28,156 nt of DNA from a virus: positions 1-28,156 of IMG/VR virus record IMGVR_UViG_3300048029_000116. The stretch is one strand, 5' to 3'. The notes under the pieces were generated by a model. It did no database searches and was not told the origin of the DNA. It was given only the letters and a program-made list of their open reading frames with translations. Shown one piece after another: positions 20,929 through 28,148 of this stretch (positions are counted from its first letter, which is position 1; each line of letters opens with the position of its first letter). The position numbers and the translations under genes were made by a program.

Positions 20929-23577
20929 ATGGCAACAGCAGATCAGTACGCCAATTGGCTTGACAAAAACCAAGACAAAATAGGCACTCCCGAGTTTGAA
21001 ACAGTTAAGCAAGCCTACCTTGAGACAAGGCCGTCAACAGCGGGCGAAAAATTTGAAGCAGTCGGGCGAGGGATCAACACGGGCCTCATTGCTGATGTTC
21101 TTGGTGCTCCTGTTGACGCAATAAACAACCTTCCGAGGCTAGTGAACTTGCTGCCAGGTGAGCAAGGTGTTGGCCCTATTAGCGAAAACCCTATTGGCGG
21201 CTCACAGTCAATTCGTAACACGATGTCAAACCTGTTTGACTTGGGATACAAAGACATAAACGATCTGCCCGCAAGTCAACGTCCATACGCTGTTGGTGGC
21301 GAGGTGGTTGGTCAAGGTGTTGGCTTGATGCTTCCCGTTTTAGGTGCAGCCAAAGGTGTCAGCGCGGCAAATGCAGCCGCGCAAACGGCACCAAAGGCTA
21401 ACGTTGTTTCCCAGACTGTAGATGACATTGTAAAAGCAACGGCACGTAATCCAGCAACGGCGACTGCGTTAGAGACAGGTTTATCTATCGCACCCGCAAT
21501 TGGCGCTGGTGTGGCAGAACAGATCAATCCTGGCGATCCAACCACACGCATGTATGGCGAACTGGCTGGATCATTTAGTCCAGTTATACTAACAACAACG
21601 CTGCCTAAGCTAACAGCAAGCCTAGTACGGGCCGTTGAAACACGCTTACCTGGTGGCGTTCAGAGACAGGCTGCGGAGACATTGCAAGGCAGTTTAGCTG
21701 CTGGCGGTGAAGACATTGCGGCAACTGCTGCTACATTGCGTGAGTCAACGGGTGCTGGCACGGCGGGTCAGGTTAGTGGTAGCCCACGCTTGTTGGCGAT
21801 TGAAAATGAGTTGGTCGCGGCTGGTGGTAAAGTAAGCGAAGACATTGCAGCGCAAACGCAGAAAGCGATTAACGAGTTTAACGCGGCTTATCGTGCAGCA
21901 ATCACAAGTGGCGACCCTGACTTGGTTCGGCAAGCGGCCCAAGCCCGCCAAGACTACTTGGTGCAGACATTAAGCGCACGTGTGGCGAATGCTGAAAAAC
22001 GCGCCAGCGACATTCAAACCACTAACTTGCGCACAGCTGACCCAGCGAAAACAAGCGCAGCAGCAAGAAACATCCTTGAGGATGCGCTGACAACAGCACG
22101 TGCAACAGAAAACCAGCTTTGGTCAGGTGTTGATCGAACACTAAAACTGCGGGCAGATAATACACTGCTGACTTACAACGAGTTAAAAGCAAGTTTGGCT
22201 TCTGGCGAAGAACTGCCAGCGCCTTTGAAAGCAGTTGTATCTGACATCAAGAAAAACCAGAAAAAGCTAAACTTGGGTAAAGGTGAAACAACGTCTGGCA
22301 ATCTGTTGCGCACACGTAGTCGTTACCTTGAATTGGCCCGTGAAGCGCGGGCGCAGAAAAAGTTTGGCGATGCGCGGATGTATCAGACCGTCGCTGACGC
22401 TATGCTGAAAGACCTAGACCCTGTTGTCGGTGATGCAGCAAAGGTTGCGCGTGAGTTTTCACGTGAGTTGAATAAGAAGTTTACGCAGGGCTTTGTCGGC
22501 AAAACTTTAGGGTATCAGTCTGACGGTGGTTTGCGAGTTGACCCAACACTGACACTTGAGCGGGCTGCGGCGGGGTCAGATCAGCAACAGTTGCTTAACT
22601 TGCAAGCTATGCAGACGGCTGCGGGCGACCAGGCTGGTGATATGGCAGCACTGCAACAGCAGTTTTTCCAAAATCTAGCGGCTGACACAACGAACTTTGA
22701 CGGCACGGTGAACCCAAAAAACTTAGAGAGTTTTATTTCTAACAATCGTGCAACGATAGATCAGCTTGGTCTAACAAATGTTCTAACTGACCCAGCGAGT
22801 GCGACACGTATTGCTGAACGGGTTGCCAATCAGGCTAAAGCGGGGACTGCGTTTGCTACGCAGAAATCGGCTGCTGCGGGCGTCCTGAGAACAAACAACA
22901 TGAATGAGTATGTGCAAAGCATACTACGCTCAAACAATGTTTCTGGTGGGTTAGATGATGCCGCACGTCTGGCAAAGCGGAGCCGTGATCCTGCGGTCAT
23001 GGATGGTTTGCGGTATTCAATCTATGAAACATTCCTAGATACAGCAAAGACAGACGGCGGCTTGATATCCGGCAATAGATTAGAAGCGCTGCTAAATGCC
23101 AAGTCTGGCAATCAGACCTTGCGTCAAACATTGCTGAAAAACGGCACCTTTACATCAGGTCAGATGCGCAACATTGACCGCCTGATTAACAAGACCAAGC
23201 AGTTTGAGACTGCTTTGGCAAACACCAGCCGAGCCGAAGACTTGCTTGGCGGTGAAGACATATTCTTTGACCTTTTGCTTCGCATTGGCGGTGCGACAGT
23301 TGGTGGTAACAGTGTAATCGGTAATGCGGCAGGAACACCATTGGTGGCGGCTGGCGCTGGTTCACGCGCGTCACAAAAGCTGTTCGACAAGGTGCCGAAG
23401 TTAAGGGTGAAAAGCGTTATAGCCGAGGCAATAAACGACCCTAAGCTGATGGCTACACTGCTAGAAAAGCCTACCACGGTAAAAGCCAAGGCGGCACGGG
23501 ACAAGCGCTTGTACGCAGCATTGCTGCAAGCGGGTTTACTTGACGGGTCAGAATTGATCGGAAACGAGGTAGAGTAA
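20929..23577 (+). CDS. Largest internal virion / DNA-ejection protein
   Basis: An 882-residue, mostly helical and Ala-rich protein. The opening (ADQYANWLDKNQDKIGTPEF, then GLIADVLGAPVDAINNLPRL) is a recurring start in large phage internal proteins, where DxLGAPVD precedes amphipathic glycine-rich segments (GGEVVGQGVGLMLPVLGAAK) that may insert into the host membrane. The rest is long helices with many Gln, Arg and Ala. No transglycosylase or lysozyme motif is seen. As the third large gene before the second fibre set, it is the likely partner of the two preceding proteins in forming the ejection channel. It starts right after the previous stop, without a gap. Confidence 0.75.
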   Translation: MATADQYANWLDKNQDKIGTPEFETVKQAYLETRPSTAGEKFEAVGRGINTGLIADVLGAPVDAINNLPRLVNLLPGEQGVGPISENPIGGSQSIRNTMSNLFDLGYKDINDLPASQRPYAVGGEVVGQGVGLMLPVLGAAKGVSAANAAAQTAPKANVVSQTVDDIVKATARNPATATALETGLSIAPAIGAGVAEQINPGDPTTRMYGELAGSFSPVILTTTLPKLTASLVRAVETRLPGGVQRQAAETLQGSLAAGGEDIAATAATLRESTGAGTAGQVSGSPRLLAIENELVAAGGKVSEDIAAQTQKAINEFNAAYRAAITSGDPDLVRQAAQARQDYLVQTLSARVANAEKRASDIQTTNLRTADPAKTSAAARNILEDALTTARATENQLWSGVDRTLKLRADNTLLTYNELKASLASGEELPAPLKAVVSDIKKNQKKLNLGKGETTSGNLLRTRSRYLELAREARAQKKFGDARMYQTVADAMLKDLDPVVGDAAKVAREFSRELNKKFTQGFVGKTLGYQSDGGLRVDPTLTLERAAAGSDQQQLLNLQAMQTAAGDQAGDMAALQQQFFQNLAADTTNFDGTVNPKNLESFISNNRATIDQLGLTNVLTDPASATRIAERVANQAKAGTAFATQKSAAAGVLRTNNMNEYVQSILRSNNVSGGLDDAARLAKRSRDPAVMDGLRYSIYETFLDTAKTDGGLISGNRLEALLNAKSGNQTLRQTLLKNGTFTSGQMRNIDRLINKTKQFETALANTSRAEDLLGGEDIFFDLLLRIGGATVGGNSVIGNAAGTPLVAAGAGSRASQKLFDKVPKLRVKSVIAEAINDPKLMATLLEKPTTVKAKAARDKRLYAALLQAGLLDGSELIGNEVE

Positions 23578-24386
23578 TGGCTAAAAACAGTATTACCGAC
23601 TTTAGCGCTACTGCTGCGTCTAATACAGACATCCAGAATGTTGACATAGACGAGGGCTGCGCACCAAGCGGGATTAACAATGCTATCCGCGAATTGATGG
23701 CTGACCTAGCTGATGTAAACGCGGGGACGGTGGCTTTAACGTCGCCAAACTTTACGGCGTTTTCTGTTGGCGGGACGACGATTACAGCAACGGCTGCTGA
23801 GTTAAACTTCGTAGACGGCGTAACCAGCAATATCCAAACGCAGTTAGACGCAAAAGGTACAGCGTCATCATTGTCCGACCTTGGTGTAACGGCGACGGCC
23901 TCTGAGTTAAACGTGCTTGACGGATTTACGGGTGATCTAAACGACATCAACATTGTTGACGTAACAACACTCGGTATCTCACAGGCCAGCAAGGCGGTAA
24001 CTGCGGATGCAAATGGCGATGTTAATATTTCGGAAGAATTTAAGGCCAAAAGTTACAACGAGACTTTTACGTCTATAACATCCTCTAGTGGCACGGCTAC
24101 TTTAGACTGTGAAGCTGGGAATGTGTTTTCATTAACTTTGAGTGAAAACGTAACCACATTCACTTGGAGCAATCCACCCGCAAGCGGTACAGCTTACGGC
24201 TTTTCATTAAAAGTTGTTCAGGGATCAAGTACGTACACTGTTTCTTGGCCTCCAGCAGTAGATTGGCCTAATGCTTCAGCCCCAACACTAAGCTCTGGAT
24301 CAGGTGATGTAGATCAGTTTGTGTTTTACACCCATGACGGTGGTACGACTTGGTATGGCTTCATAGCAGGTCAGGATATGGGATAA
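23577..24386 (+). CDS. Short tail fibre protein
   Basis: A 269-residue fibre-like protein. Its N terminus (MAKNSITDFSATAASNTDIQ, NVDIDEGCAPSGINNAIREL) is a typical marine phage fibre start. Two copies of the (T)ATA.ELN.(L/V)DG(V/F)T motif follow (TATAAELNFVDGVTSNIQTQ and TATASELNVLDGFTG). The last 100 residues (from YNETFTSITSS to HDGGTTWYGF) are related to the end of the 911-residue fibre. The start is the TAATG overlap with the ejection gene. It may be a second receptor-binding fibre or a connector for the glycine-rich adhesin encoded next. Confidence 0.8.
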   Translation: MAKNSITDFSATAASNTDIQNVDIDEGCAPSGINNAIRELMADLADVNAGTVALTSPNFTAFSVGGTTITATAAELNFVDGVTSNIQTQLDAKGTASSLSDLGVTATASELNVLDGFTGDLNDINIVDVTTLGISQASKAVTADANGDVNISEEFKAKSYNETFTSITSSSGTATLDCEAGNVFSLTLSENVTTFTWSNPPASGTAYGFSLKVVQGSSTYTVSWPPAVDWPNASAPTLSSGSGDVDQFVFYTHDGGTTWYGFIAGQDMG

Positions 24387-24392
24387 TACAGC

Positions 24393-25268
24393 ATGAGTAA
24401 CGTTAAAAAGTTAATGATGACAGCAGCAGCAGGCGGTGGCGCGGGTGAAGCTATCTTTACAAATACAGGCTCAAATACTTGGGTGTGTCCTGCAGGGGTG
24501 ACATCCGTAAGTGTAGTTTGCATTGGTGGTGGCTCTGGAGCAGGTAGGGGCCAAAACTTTTTTATGACCGCAACTGGAGGTGGTTTGGGGTATAAAAATA
24601 ATATTTCAGTAACAGCAGGTACAAGTTATACCGTACAAGTTGGCGCAGGCGGTGGCGGAATGTCAGCGGCAGGTTCTGGCCTCTCAACGGGCGGTGATAG
24701 TTATTTTATTAGCTCTGCAACTGTACAAGGCGAAGGCGGCGGTTATGGCAATGGTCAAGTAGACGGCGGTCACACTGGCGATGGCGGCGGGGATGGCGGC
24801 GGAAACAATAGTGCCAGAGGCGGCGGTGGTGGTGCTGGCGGATATTCGGCAGACGGTGGTTTCGGCGGTGGAGACGGTGCAGGCGGTTCGGCAGGTTCAG
24901 GTGGATCGGGCGGCGGCGGCGGCGGTGGTCTATTATCTGGACAAACACGATATGCTGGAGGAGGCGGCGGAGGGGTTAACCCTTACGGCACTGGCTCTAA
25001 TGGATCAGCAGGTGGCGTCAACAATGGCGGCGGCGGCGGTTCAGGAGGTGGCAACGGCTCTAACGGAAGTTTTATTACAGGTGGAGATGGCGGCCTTTAT
25101 GGTGGTGGTGGAGGCTGTGGAGGCTATGCAGGTGTATCTGGCGCAGGGGGTGACGGTGGGCAAGGTGTTGTCCGTATCGTTTGGCCCGGCGATGAAAGGT
25201 CTTTCCCAAGCACAGATATAGACCAAACCAGTTCCGCACAAATATACATAAACAACGTGCTGCAGTAA
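24393..25268 (+). CDS. Glycine-rich tip adhesin
   Basis: A 291-residue protein. Residues about 21-95 form a beta-rich attachment part (FTNTGSNTWVCPAGVTSVSV, VCIGGGSG). Residues about 95-260 are dominated by glycine runs separated by short loops (GGGGGAGG, GSGGGGGGG), as in polyglycine-II sandwich adhesins such as T4-like gp38 of phage S16. The ending GGQGVVRIVWPGDERSFPST is a hallmark of glycine-rich phage adhesins in marine phages. The variable loops between glycine runs would bind the receptor. It lies six bases after the short fibre gene. The base composition is strongly G-biased on this strand because of glycine codons. Confidence 0.8.
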   Translation: MSNVKKLMMTAAAGGGAGEAIFTNTGSNTWVCPAGVTSVSVVCIGGGSGAGRGQNFFMTATGGGLGYKNNISVTAGTSYTVQVGAGGGGMSAAGSGLSTGGDSYFISSATVQGEGGGYGNGQVDGGHTGDGGGDGGGNNSARGGGGGAGGYSADGGFGGGDGAGGSAGSGGSGGGGGGGLLSGQTRYAGGGGGGVNPYGTGSNGSAGGVNNGGGGGSGGGNGSNGSFITGGDGGLYGGGGGCGGYAGVSGAGGDGGQGVVRIVWPGDERSFPSTDIDQTSSAQIYINNVLQ

Positions 25269-25279
25269 GGAGACGCTAA

Positions 25280-25744
25280 ATGTATGTAAAAGTAAACACC
25301 TCTGGTGATGCAGAGCAGTATCCCTATACACTTGGAATGCTGCGTAGCGATAACCCAAATATATCATTTCCAAGAGAAATGTCTGAGAGCATTTTGTCAT
25401 CTTATGGGGTATATAGTGTATCTATTTTGGATAAGCCTTCATACGACAAAAGAACCCAAAAAATAGAGCAAAATGCGTCTCCATCTTTTAATGGAGAGGC
25501 TTGGGAACTTTCCTACAATGTAATAGATAAGTCTAGCTCGGAGATTTCTGAATATGACACCTCTTTTGGTAATGCAGTCAGAACCAAACGAGACAGCCTT
25601 TTAGCGGAAACAGACTATCTTGGTTTGTCGGATCATACAATGTCTGCGCAGATGGCAGCATACCGCCAAGCACTGCGTGACATCACAGCACACGCCAACT
25701 GGCCTTACCTAAATGACGACAATTGGCCTACTAAACCTGAGTAA
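25280..25744 (+). CDS. Tail assembly chaperone-like protein
   Basis: A 154-residue protein. The C-terminal part RTKRDSLLAETDYLGLSDHT, then AAYRQALRDITAHANWP and NWPTKPE fits the Phage_tail_APC-type family, where R..RD.LL..TD….D….....YRQALRDI….WP.P is conserved. The N-terminal 70 residues are strand-rich and carry DNPNISFPREM. AAGGAG (25267-25272) is the SD. In related phages such genes follow fibres and help their folding or assembly; no frameshift partner is seen here. Confidence 0.75.
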   Translation: MYVKVNTSGDAEQYPYTLGMLRSDNPNISFPREMSESILSSYGVYSVSILDKPSYDKRTQKIEQNASPSFNGEAWELSYNVIDKSSSEISEYDTSFGNAVRTKRDSLLAETDYLGLSDHTMSAQMAAYRQALRDITAHANWPYLNDDNWPTKPE

Positions 25745-25749
25745 TTACC

Positions 25750-25944
25750 ATGGACAAACGAACTGTGGCTTCGGCGCATAGCCGCATTGATGGCCTTGAG
25801 AAAGAGGTTATCGAAATCAAAACTGAGGTTAAAATTCAGTTTAAAGACTTGTTTGGTCGCGTTAAACGCCTTGAGGCAATCATGCTTGGCGCGGCTGGAT
25901 CAATCATCGCCTTGCTGTTCACTGTATTGATTAAAATGGGATGA
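25750..25944 (+). CDS. XhlA-like membrane protein of the lysis cassette
   Basis: A 64-residue protein with a charged helical N terminus (RIDGLEKEVIEIKTEVKIQF, about residues 12-31) that should form a coiled coil, and a C-terminal transmembrane segment (IMLGAAGSIIALLFTVLI, about residues 44-61). Coiled coil plus tail anchor is the layout of haemolysin XhlA-like holin helpers. It is the first gene of the lysis region. SD support is weak. Could also be a structural accessory anchor, but context favours lysis. Confidence 0.7.
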   Translation: MDKRTVASAHSRIDGLEKEVIEIKTEVKIQFKDLFGRVKRLEAIMLGAAGSIIALLFTVLIKMG

Positions 25945-25948
25945 TAAC

Positions 25949-26416
25949 GTGGCTATACTTGAGAGTATCGCTGCTGCGAATGCCGCTTATTCGGTCATCA
26001 AAACTGCTCTTGGAAACGGTAAAGAAACTGCGGGACTTATTAGTGCGGTTGGCAAATTTCTTTCAGCTGAAGAAGACGTCAAAGACGCAGTAAATAAAAA
26101 GAAAAACAGTCCAATCACGGCTATCACAGGTAGTTCTGAGGGGGATTGGGAAGAGTTCCAGCATCTTGAAAATCTACGCCAAAAGCGGGCTGAATTGGAA
26201 TCCTATTGCCGCTTGTATGCCCCGCCAGGCACTTGGGACAGGTGGCAGCAGTGGCAAGCGGAAGCTAGAAAACAGCGGCAAGCGGCAAAAAAGGCAGCAA
26301 GGCTGGCGCATGAAAAGCGCATGGAAACGATCCAAATTGCTGCTGGCATAATTCTGTCGATCACAACCTGCGTTTTAGGCGTTTACTATTTAGGGGTCTA
26401 TCTTGACCGTTGGTAG
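25949..26416 (+). CDS. Membrane protein of unknown function, lysis region
   Basis: A 155-residue protein starting with GTG at 25949, four bases after the previous stop. The N-terminal half is helical (AAANAAYSVIKTALG, GLISAVGKFLSAEEDVKD). The middle has WEEFQHLENLRQKRAELESY and the PPGTWDRWQQWQ segment, then a strongly basic helix (ARKQRQAAKKAARLAHEKR). Residues about 130-150 form one transmembrane helix (IQIAAGIILSITTCVLGVYY). Proteins with this layout recur in marine myo- and podoviruses without an assigned role. A spanin- or pinholin-helper role would fit position, but no lipobox or paired spanin gene is visible. Confidence 0.7.
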   Translation: MAILESIAAANAAYSVIKTALGNGKETAGLISAVGKFLSAEEDVKDAVNKKKNSPITAITGSSEGDWEEFQHLENLRQKRAELESYCRLYAPPGTWDRWQQWQAEARKQRQAAKKAARLAHEKRMETIQIAAGIILSITTCVLGVYYLGVYLDRW

Positions 26417-26529
26417 AACTCGCTGAGATTAGAAGCGGCGTTTATGCGGTCTACAAAGACGGCAAGGTCGTCATCATTACATCTAACAAACGAATAGCGG
26501 AGCATTACTATGGTCGAAGTCACGGCTAA
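26410..26529 (+). CDS. 39-residue hypothetical protein (TTG start)
   Basis: A short frame overlapping the end of the previous gene and the start of the next. From TTG at 26410 it reads (M)VELAEIRSGVYAVYKDGKVV and continues IITSNKRIAEHYYGRSHG. The alternation of a helix, a beta hairpin (GVYAVYKDGKVVIIT) and a second helix looks like a folded domain and not random reading. AGGGG at 26392-26396 is 13 bases before the TTG, longer than ideal. It fills the only gap in the lysis cassette. Moderate support; no function known. Confidence 0.5.
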   Translation: MVELAEIRSGVYAVYKDGKVVIITSNKRIAEHYYGRSHG

Positions 26530-26770
26530 GTATATTGATGATTTGAAAATACTGCCACGCCTTATGATGCTGGCGGTCACAGTCCTAACCTACAAGGCCG
26601 TCTTGTGGTTTATGACATTGCCTGATCCAACAGTTGCGCAATCTGGTCTTGTCTCGGTGTGCATGGGCGCACTTACAGGCTGCTTTGGCATTTGGATGGG
26701 CAAAGAGGCAAAAACAACCGTAACGCAAACGCAGACAAGTTCCAAAGTTGACTACGATGTGGACGGCTGA
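26510..26770 (+). CDS. Holin-like two-TM protein
   Basis: An 86-residue protein with two transmembrane stretches: LPRLMMLAVTVLTYKAVLWF (about 15-34) and GLVSVCMGALTGCFGIWMG (about 46-64), then a polar tail (TTVTQTQTSSKVDYDVDG). This pattern matches a common marine phage holin-type family near endolysins. A holin lets the endolysin cross the inner membrane at a set time. GGAG lies seven bases before the ATG. The 32-residue frame at 26757 begins inside its last codons. Confidence 0.75.
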   Translation: MVEVTAKYIDDLKILPRLMMLAVTVLTYKAVLWFMTLPDPTVAQSGLVSVCMGALTGCFGIWMGKEAKTTVTQTQTSSKVDYDVDG

Positions 26771-26855
26771 GGACTTAGCCACCTTTTTGTTGGTGAAATT
26801 ATTGGAGTTTTTGCTTGGCGTTGAAATGACACTTTACGAGGGAGTTTTAGTTTGA
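26757..26855 (+). CDS. 32-residue hydrophobic peptide between holin genes
   Basis: Starts in the last codons of the holin gene (ATG at 26757) and ends with TGA overlapping the TTG start of the next gene (26852-26855). It reads MWTAEDLATFLLVKLLEFLL and continues GVEMTLYEGVLV. The central TFLLVKLLEFLLGV is an amphipathic, membrane-active-looking helix. It exactly bridges the two neighbours, so it could couple their translation or be a small lysis peptide. It may also be a chance frame, as no SD is clear. Confidence 0.45.
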   Translation: MWTAEDLATFLLVKLLEFLLGVEMTLYEGVLV

Positions 26856-27202
26856 TCGGTCAAATCATAGGAAGCCTTGGCGGTCTTGCCACGGCATGGG
26901 TAGATGGAAAAACAGCAGTCCAAAAAGCGAACGCTGAAATCAAACTTAAACAGGCAACTGGTGAGATTGATTGGGAACTTGAAGCTATACGTTCTGCACA
27001 GAACTCGTGGAAGGATGAACTTTGGACAATTGTGTTCGTGCTTATTCTTGCTGCTAATTTTGTTCCTAGCTTACAAGACACCATGGCGCAAGGATTTGCC
27101 AACCTTGAGACTACCCCCCTGTGGGTGCAATGGGGCATGTATGCGTCGATTGCCGCCTCGTTTGGAATAAGAACCATGAGAGGCTTAGGAGGCAAGAAAT
27201 GA
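26852..27202 (+). CDS. Holin-like protein (3TM/GTA-holin-type)
   Basis: A 116-residue protein starting at TTG (26852); GAGGGAG at 26837-26843 is a strong SD in the right place. The N-terminal part is a helix (AVQKANAEIKLKQATGEIDW, ELEAIRSAQNSW) and the C-terminal half has two hydrophobic segments (ELWTIVFVLILAANFVPSL and WVQWGMYASIAASFGIRT). It resembles the 3TM holin family of phages and gene-transfer agents and marine phage proteins beside endolysins, so it probably controls lysis with the 86-residue holin. The end overlaps the endolysin start (ATGA). Confidence 0.7.
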   Translation: MIGQIIGSLGGLATAWVDGKTAVQKANAEIKLKQATGEIDWELEAIRSAQNSWKDELWTIVFVLILAANFVPSLQDTMAQGFANLETTPLWVQWGMYASIAASFGIRTMRGLGGKK

Positions 27203-27837
27203 GTGAAGGACTACGTAATCTGCAAGCTAAGTGTGGCTGCACACCAGACGGAAATTTTGGCCCGAATACGGCACGTGGCATAATGAAGTATTACGACATG
27301 TCACCAGAGAGGGCTGCGCACTTTTTGGGGCAAGTCGTGATTGAGAGTGCTAACTTTCAAGCGGTTGAGGAAAACCTTAACTACTCGGTGGACGCGGTAA
27401 TGCGTGTTTTCAGGCGCTACTTTGACAGCCATGTTGAAGCAAAGCCATACAGCCGCAACCCACGTGCATTAGCAAACTACGTCTACATGGACAAAAACCG
27501 CACCAGCAAGTCCCAACTTGGTAACGTCAATCCTGGTGATGGTTACGCATTTCGTGGTCGCGGATTTATCCAAGTTACAGGTCGGGCAAACGTAGAGAAG
27601 TTTGCGAAGGATAAAGGCTTGCCAGAGGTGGTTGATAACCCAGACATCATTGCGACTGAGTATCCAATGGAGTCGGCTTTGTGGTACTTTGATCGAACAC
27701 GCGGGCTGTGGAAGTTGTGTGACGGCAAGGTCACTAAGCAAAGCTGCAAGGACATCACTAAGAAGGTCAATGGCGGTTATAACCACTTACATGAGCGCAC
27801 CGAGGAAACCTTCAAGATTTACGGTTGGCTAAAATAA
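27199..27837 (+). CDS. GH19-type endolysin
   Basis: A 212-residue muralytic enzyme that cuts peptidoglycan glycan strands at the end of infection. The start at 27199 is chosen over ones upstream because GGAGG stands seven bases before it and its ATGA overlaps the holin-like gene. GH19 features are visible: HFLGQVVIESANFQAVEENL with likely catalytic Glu49 and Glu58, then NVNPGDGYAFRGRGFIQVTG, which is the chitinase/lysozyme core motif, and a substrate-groove segment YPMESALWYFD. No signal peptide or cell-wall binding domain is visible, so release depends on the holins. Followed by a strong terminator. Confidence 0.9.
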   Translation: MSEGLRNLQAKCGCTPDGNFGPNTARGIMKYYDMSPERAAHFLGQVVIESANFQAVEENLNYSVDAVMRVFRRYFDSHVEAKPYSRNPRALANYVYMDKNRTSKSQLGNVNPGDGYAFRGRGFIQVTGRANVEKFAKDKGLPEVVDNPDIIATEYPMESALWYFDRTRGLWKLCDGKVTKQSCKDITKKVNGGYNHLHERTEETFKIYGWLK

Positions 27838-27866
27838 AAAACCCCGCTGTAGTAGCAGCGGGGTTT
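27836..27866 (+). terminator. Terminator after the endolysin
   Basis: CCCCGCTG (27842-27849) and CAGCGGGG (27856-27863) form a perfect 8-bp stem with a six-base loop (TAGTAG), flanked by A6 and TTT, so it can work in both directions. It closes the late transcription unit. Confidence 0.9.
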
Positions 27867-27983
27867 CCATATCCAACGAACCGAGGAGACCAATCCCCGG
27901 GCTGTATCTAAAACGCACCCAAACCGTAGAAGCGTGTTTGAGGCAAAACTACCAAAGCGGTCAAAGTCCGTCAATCGTTGTAA

Positions 27984-28043
27984 TGGTTCCAACATGGTTC
28001 CAGATTCGATAAATCGTTTTGGAACCAAATAGCCTTGGTTCCA
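27984..28043. repeat. Four TGGTTCCA motifs, candidate integrase arm-type sites
   Basis: TGGTTCCA occurs on the plus strand at 27984-27991, 27995-28002 and 28036-28043, and inverted (TGGAACCA) at 28020-28027. The first two are 11 bp apart, about one helical turn, so an integrase could bind side by side. Four copies of an 8-mer in 60 bp is not expected by chance. The location 60-120 bp from the tRNA core matches arm-type sites of tyrosine integrases. That they bind an integrase is inferred. Confidence 0.6.
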
Positions 28044-28055
28044 CGTATTCCTTAG

Positions 28056-28074
28056 ATATTCATGCGGTGAATAT
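28056..28074. promoter_or_regulatory. Inverted repeat next to the att region
   Basis: ATATTCA (28056-28062) and TGAATAT (28068-28074) form a perfect 7-bp inverted repeat around TGCGG. It is 30 bases from the tRNA segment. It could be a binding site for an excisionase or a host bending protein, or an operator for a gene outside the window. Confidence 0.4.
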
Positions 28075-28103
28075 TTCATAGCCCTTGTTTATATGGCTAT
28101 ATT

Positions 28104-28148
28104 TGGAGCGGGCGATGAGATTCGAACTCACGACATTTACCTTGGCAA
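28104..28148 (-). tRNA. 3' half of tRNA-Gly (GCC), probable att core
   Basis: On the reverse strand these 45 bases read as the anticodon loop TTGCCAA (28148-28142), 3' anticodon stem GGTAA, variable bases ATGTC, T arm GTGAG-TTCGAAT-CTCAT, acceptor strand CGCCCGC and the TCCA tail. The anticodon is GCC (glycine). The sequence beyond the loop, TTATT, would pair with GGTAA only through two adjacent U-G wobbles instead of the expected TTACC, so tRNA identity seems to end at the loop. The 5' half is outside the window. It is either a partial tRNA gene or, more likely, the copied 3' end used as an attachment core. The T-arm and acceptor sequence fits alphaproteobacterial tRNA-Gly. Confidence 0.7.

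Larger units (their letters stand above)
27867..28103. other. Non-coding region between late terminator and tRNA segment
   Basis: No supported gene is seen. An 86-codon reverse frame crosses the repeats and the terminator, with weak start support. The stretch contains four copies of an 8-bp motif (27984-28043), CGATAAATCG (28007-28016) and a 7-bp inverted repeat at 28056-28074, and then an AT-rich segment before the tRNA. This matches the layout of a phage attachment region between the last late gene and the tRNA core. Confidence 0.6.

Noticed and set aside
24709-25221. Long alternative frames within the glycine-rich adhesin gene
   Set aside because: GGN-rich DNA leaves other frames open by composition; products are Ala/Val- or His/Arg-rich with no family pattern.
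26860-27195. Antisense 111-codon frame over the holin-like gene
   Set aside because: Mirror of a real coding gene with an SD; no start signal or domain of its own.
27121-27198. Extended start of the endolysin
   Set aside because: The extra residues are the holin-like gene read in another frame; GGAGG supports 27199.
27819-28079. Reverse-strand 86-codon frame over the terminator and TGGTTCCA repeats
   Set aside because: It runs through the hairpin terminator and the repeated sites, has only a weak SD and ends inside the endolysin gene. The protein shows no recognisable pattern.
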